This document shows, in pieces, positions 5,489-6,231 of a stretch of DNA of 6,231 nucleotides (position 1 is the stretch's first letter; each line of letters starts with the position of its first letter). The position numbers were made by a program, and so were the translations under genes. The DNA comes from Alphaproteobacteria bacterium (GTDB lineage: Bacteria > Pseudomonadota > Alphaproteobacteria > Rhodospirillales > Magnetospirillaceae): the NCBI GenBank assembly GCA_015232485.1, contig JADFZP010000208.1, positions 1-6,231 on the forward strand. The letters are read 5' to 3'. The notes below the pieces were generated by a model. That model was given only the letters and a program-made list of their open reading frames with translations. It had not been told where the DNA came from and did not search any database.

Positions 5489-6231
5489 TGTTCGGCGGCT
5501 TCATGCTTGGCGCGCGCAGCCGGTTGCTGCCGCCGTCGCTCCCCTTCGGCTTTTTCGGCGCGGCGGTGGCGTTCCACGTCGCCGGCTGGCTGGCCCTGAC
5601 CCTGTGGGGCGACGGGGCCATCGGCTTCCAGGGGGGATTGGGGCCGGCGCTGGGCGCTCTTCATCTGATCACGCTGGGCGTTCTGGTCAGCACCGCGATG
5701 GGCGCCTCGTTCCAGCTTCTCCCGGTGGCGACCAAACGGCCGTTGCGTTCGCTGACGGCGGCGCGGGTGGTGATGGCCTGCCATGTGTTGGGCGCGCCGG
5801 TGCTCGCCTGGGGCATGGTCGGCGGCGAGATCTGGGCGTTGCACGCCGGTGGCGCGCTGGTCGGCGTCCTGCTGCTGCTCGCCGACAATTTGCGTCGGGT
5901 CGACGACCTGCCGTTGGTCACCGGCCATGCCTGGGTGGCGGTCGCCTCGCTGGCCGCCTTCGCGGTGCTGGGATTGCTGCTGACCGCCGATTTCACGGCC
6001 GGCTTCCTGCCCGATCACAACGCGGCCGGGGCGGCCCACGCGGTGGCGGCGGGCTTCGGCTTCATGGGCATGCTGATCTTCGCCTTCAGCCCCGTGCTGG
6101 TTCCGATGTTCGCCCTGTCGCCGCCGGTCGACGCGGCCCTGGGGCGTTGGTCCCTGCGTCTGGCGGCGCCGGCCCTGGCGCTCGGCGTGGCCGGGTCGCT
6201 GCTCGGCTGGACGCCGCTGGTGGCGCTGGCC
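5488..6231 (+). CDS. Heme-copper oxidase subunit I-like membrane protein (5' part, runs off the window)
   Basis: The frame is open from the ATG at 5488 to the last base: 248 codons, no stop, 3' end missing. The protein is very hydrophobic with about seven membrane segments, near 19-40, 56-80, 91-109, 113-131, 146-166, 184-209 and 222 onward. Several segments carry a histidine: H30, H59, H99, H119, H147, H177, H184. The segment HLITLGVLVSTAMGASFQLLPV and the later AHAVAAGFGFMGMLIF followed by VPMF resemble a group of uncharacterised membrane proteins, often annotated as cbb3-oxidase-subunit-I-like, that recur near denitrification genes. H59 and H184 are the best candidates for heme or metal ligands; this is inferred by pattern only. 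It is not a close match to the catalytic subunit of a known oxidase or NO reductase, and NnrS is an alternative I consider less likely. Start codon and preceding stop overlap (TGATG) without a good Shine-Dalgarno, implying coupling to the DUF2249 gene. Confidence 0.75.
   Translation, partial: MFGGFMLGARSRLLPPSLPFGFFGAAVAFHVAGWLALTLWGDGAIGFQGGLGPALGALHLITLGVLVSTAMGASFQLLPVATKRPLRSLTAARVVMACHVLGAPVLAWGMVGGEIWALHAGGALVGVLLLLADNLRRVDDLPLVTGHAWVAVASLAAFAVLGLLLTADFTAGFLPDHNAAGAAHAVAAGFGFMGMLIFAFSPVLVPMFALSPPVDAALGRWSLRLAAPALALGVAGSLLGWTPLVALA

Noticed and set aside
5395..6039. Open frame of 214 codons on the minus strand opposite the oxidase-like gene
   Set aside because: The plus strand encodes clear membrane helices. 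The minus product is an Arg/Gln/His-rich shadow.
1..6231. CRISPR array, tRNA, rRNA or insertion sequence
   Set aside because: No regularly spaced direct repeats, no cloverleaf or rRNA-like sequence, and no transposase frame were seen.

Overview
The window is GC-rich DNA with the codon and gene style of an alphaproteobacterium. Protein style, GC content and the inverted-repeat element at the left edge suggest Rhodospirillales, perhaps a Magnetospirillum-like organism. That assignment is an impression from the sequence, not the result of a search. There are six protein-coding genes and no RNA gene, CRISPR array or insertion sequence that I can see.

Layout. Bases 1-135 hold a degenerate repeat: two small hairpins with complementary loops, flanked by a duplicated 43-bp block, one copy of which has lost 18 bp. 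Next, on the minus strand and read right to left, come an HPP-family membrane protein (2827-3330) and a large CHASE-domain hybrid histidine kinase (141-2774). They are separated by a 52-bp gap rich in palindromes. A 124-bp divergent promoter region (3331-3454) follows. On the plus strand there are two tandem Crp/Fnr-family regulators (3455-4156 and 4156-4854, overlapping by one base), a 70-bp regulatory gap, a protein with two DUF2249-like domains (4925-5488), and the first 248 codons of a polytopic membrane protein resembling heme-copper oxidase subunit I (5488 to the window edge, again overlapping by one base).

How they may work together. Both regulators carry the E-x-x-S-R recognition helix that in FNR reads TTGAT half-sites. 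Both lack the N-terminal cysteine cluster of FNR and the cAMP-contacting Arg-Ser of CRP, so they look like the NO-responsive DNR/NnrR side of the family. A near-perfect FNR/DNR-type box (TTGAT-GGCG-GTCAA) lies in the divergent promoter, at a spacing that suits activation of the HPP gene. Two overlapping weaker boxes lie before the DUF2249 gene. HPP-domain proteins in plant chloroplasts and cyanobacteria have been linked to nitrite transport. DUF2249 proteins and oxidase-like membrane proteins recur near denitrification and NO-stress genes. My inference is a small regulon for nitrogen-oxide or low-oxygen response that includes its own two regulators and a membrane sensor kinase. The sequence supports the parts and the binding sites; the shared role is a hypothesis.
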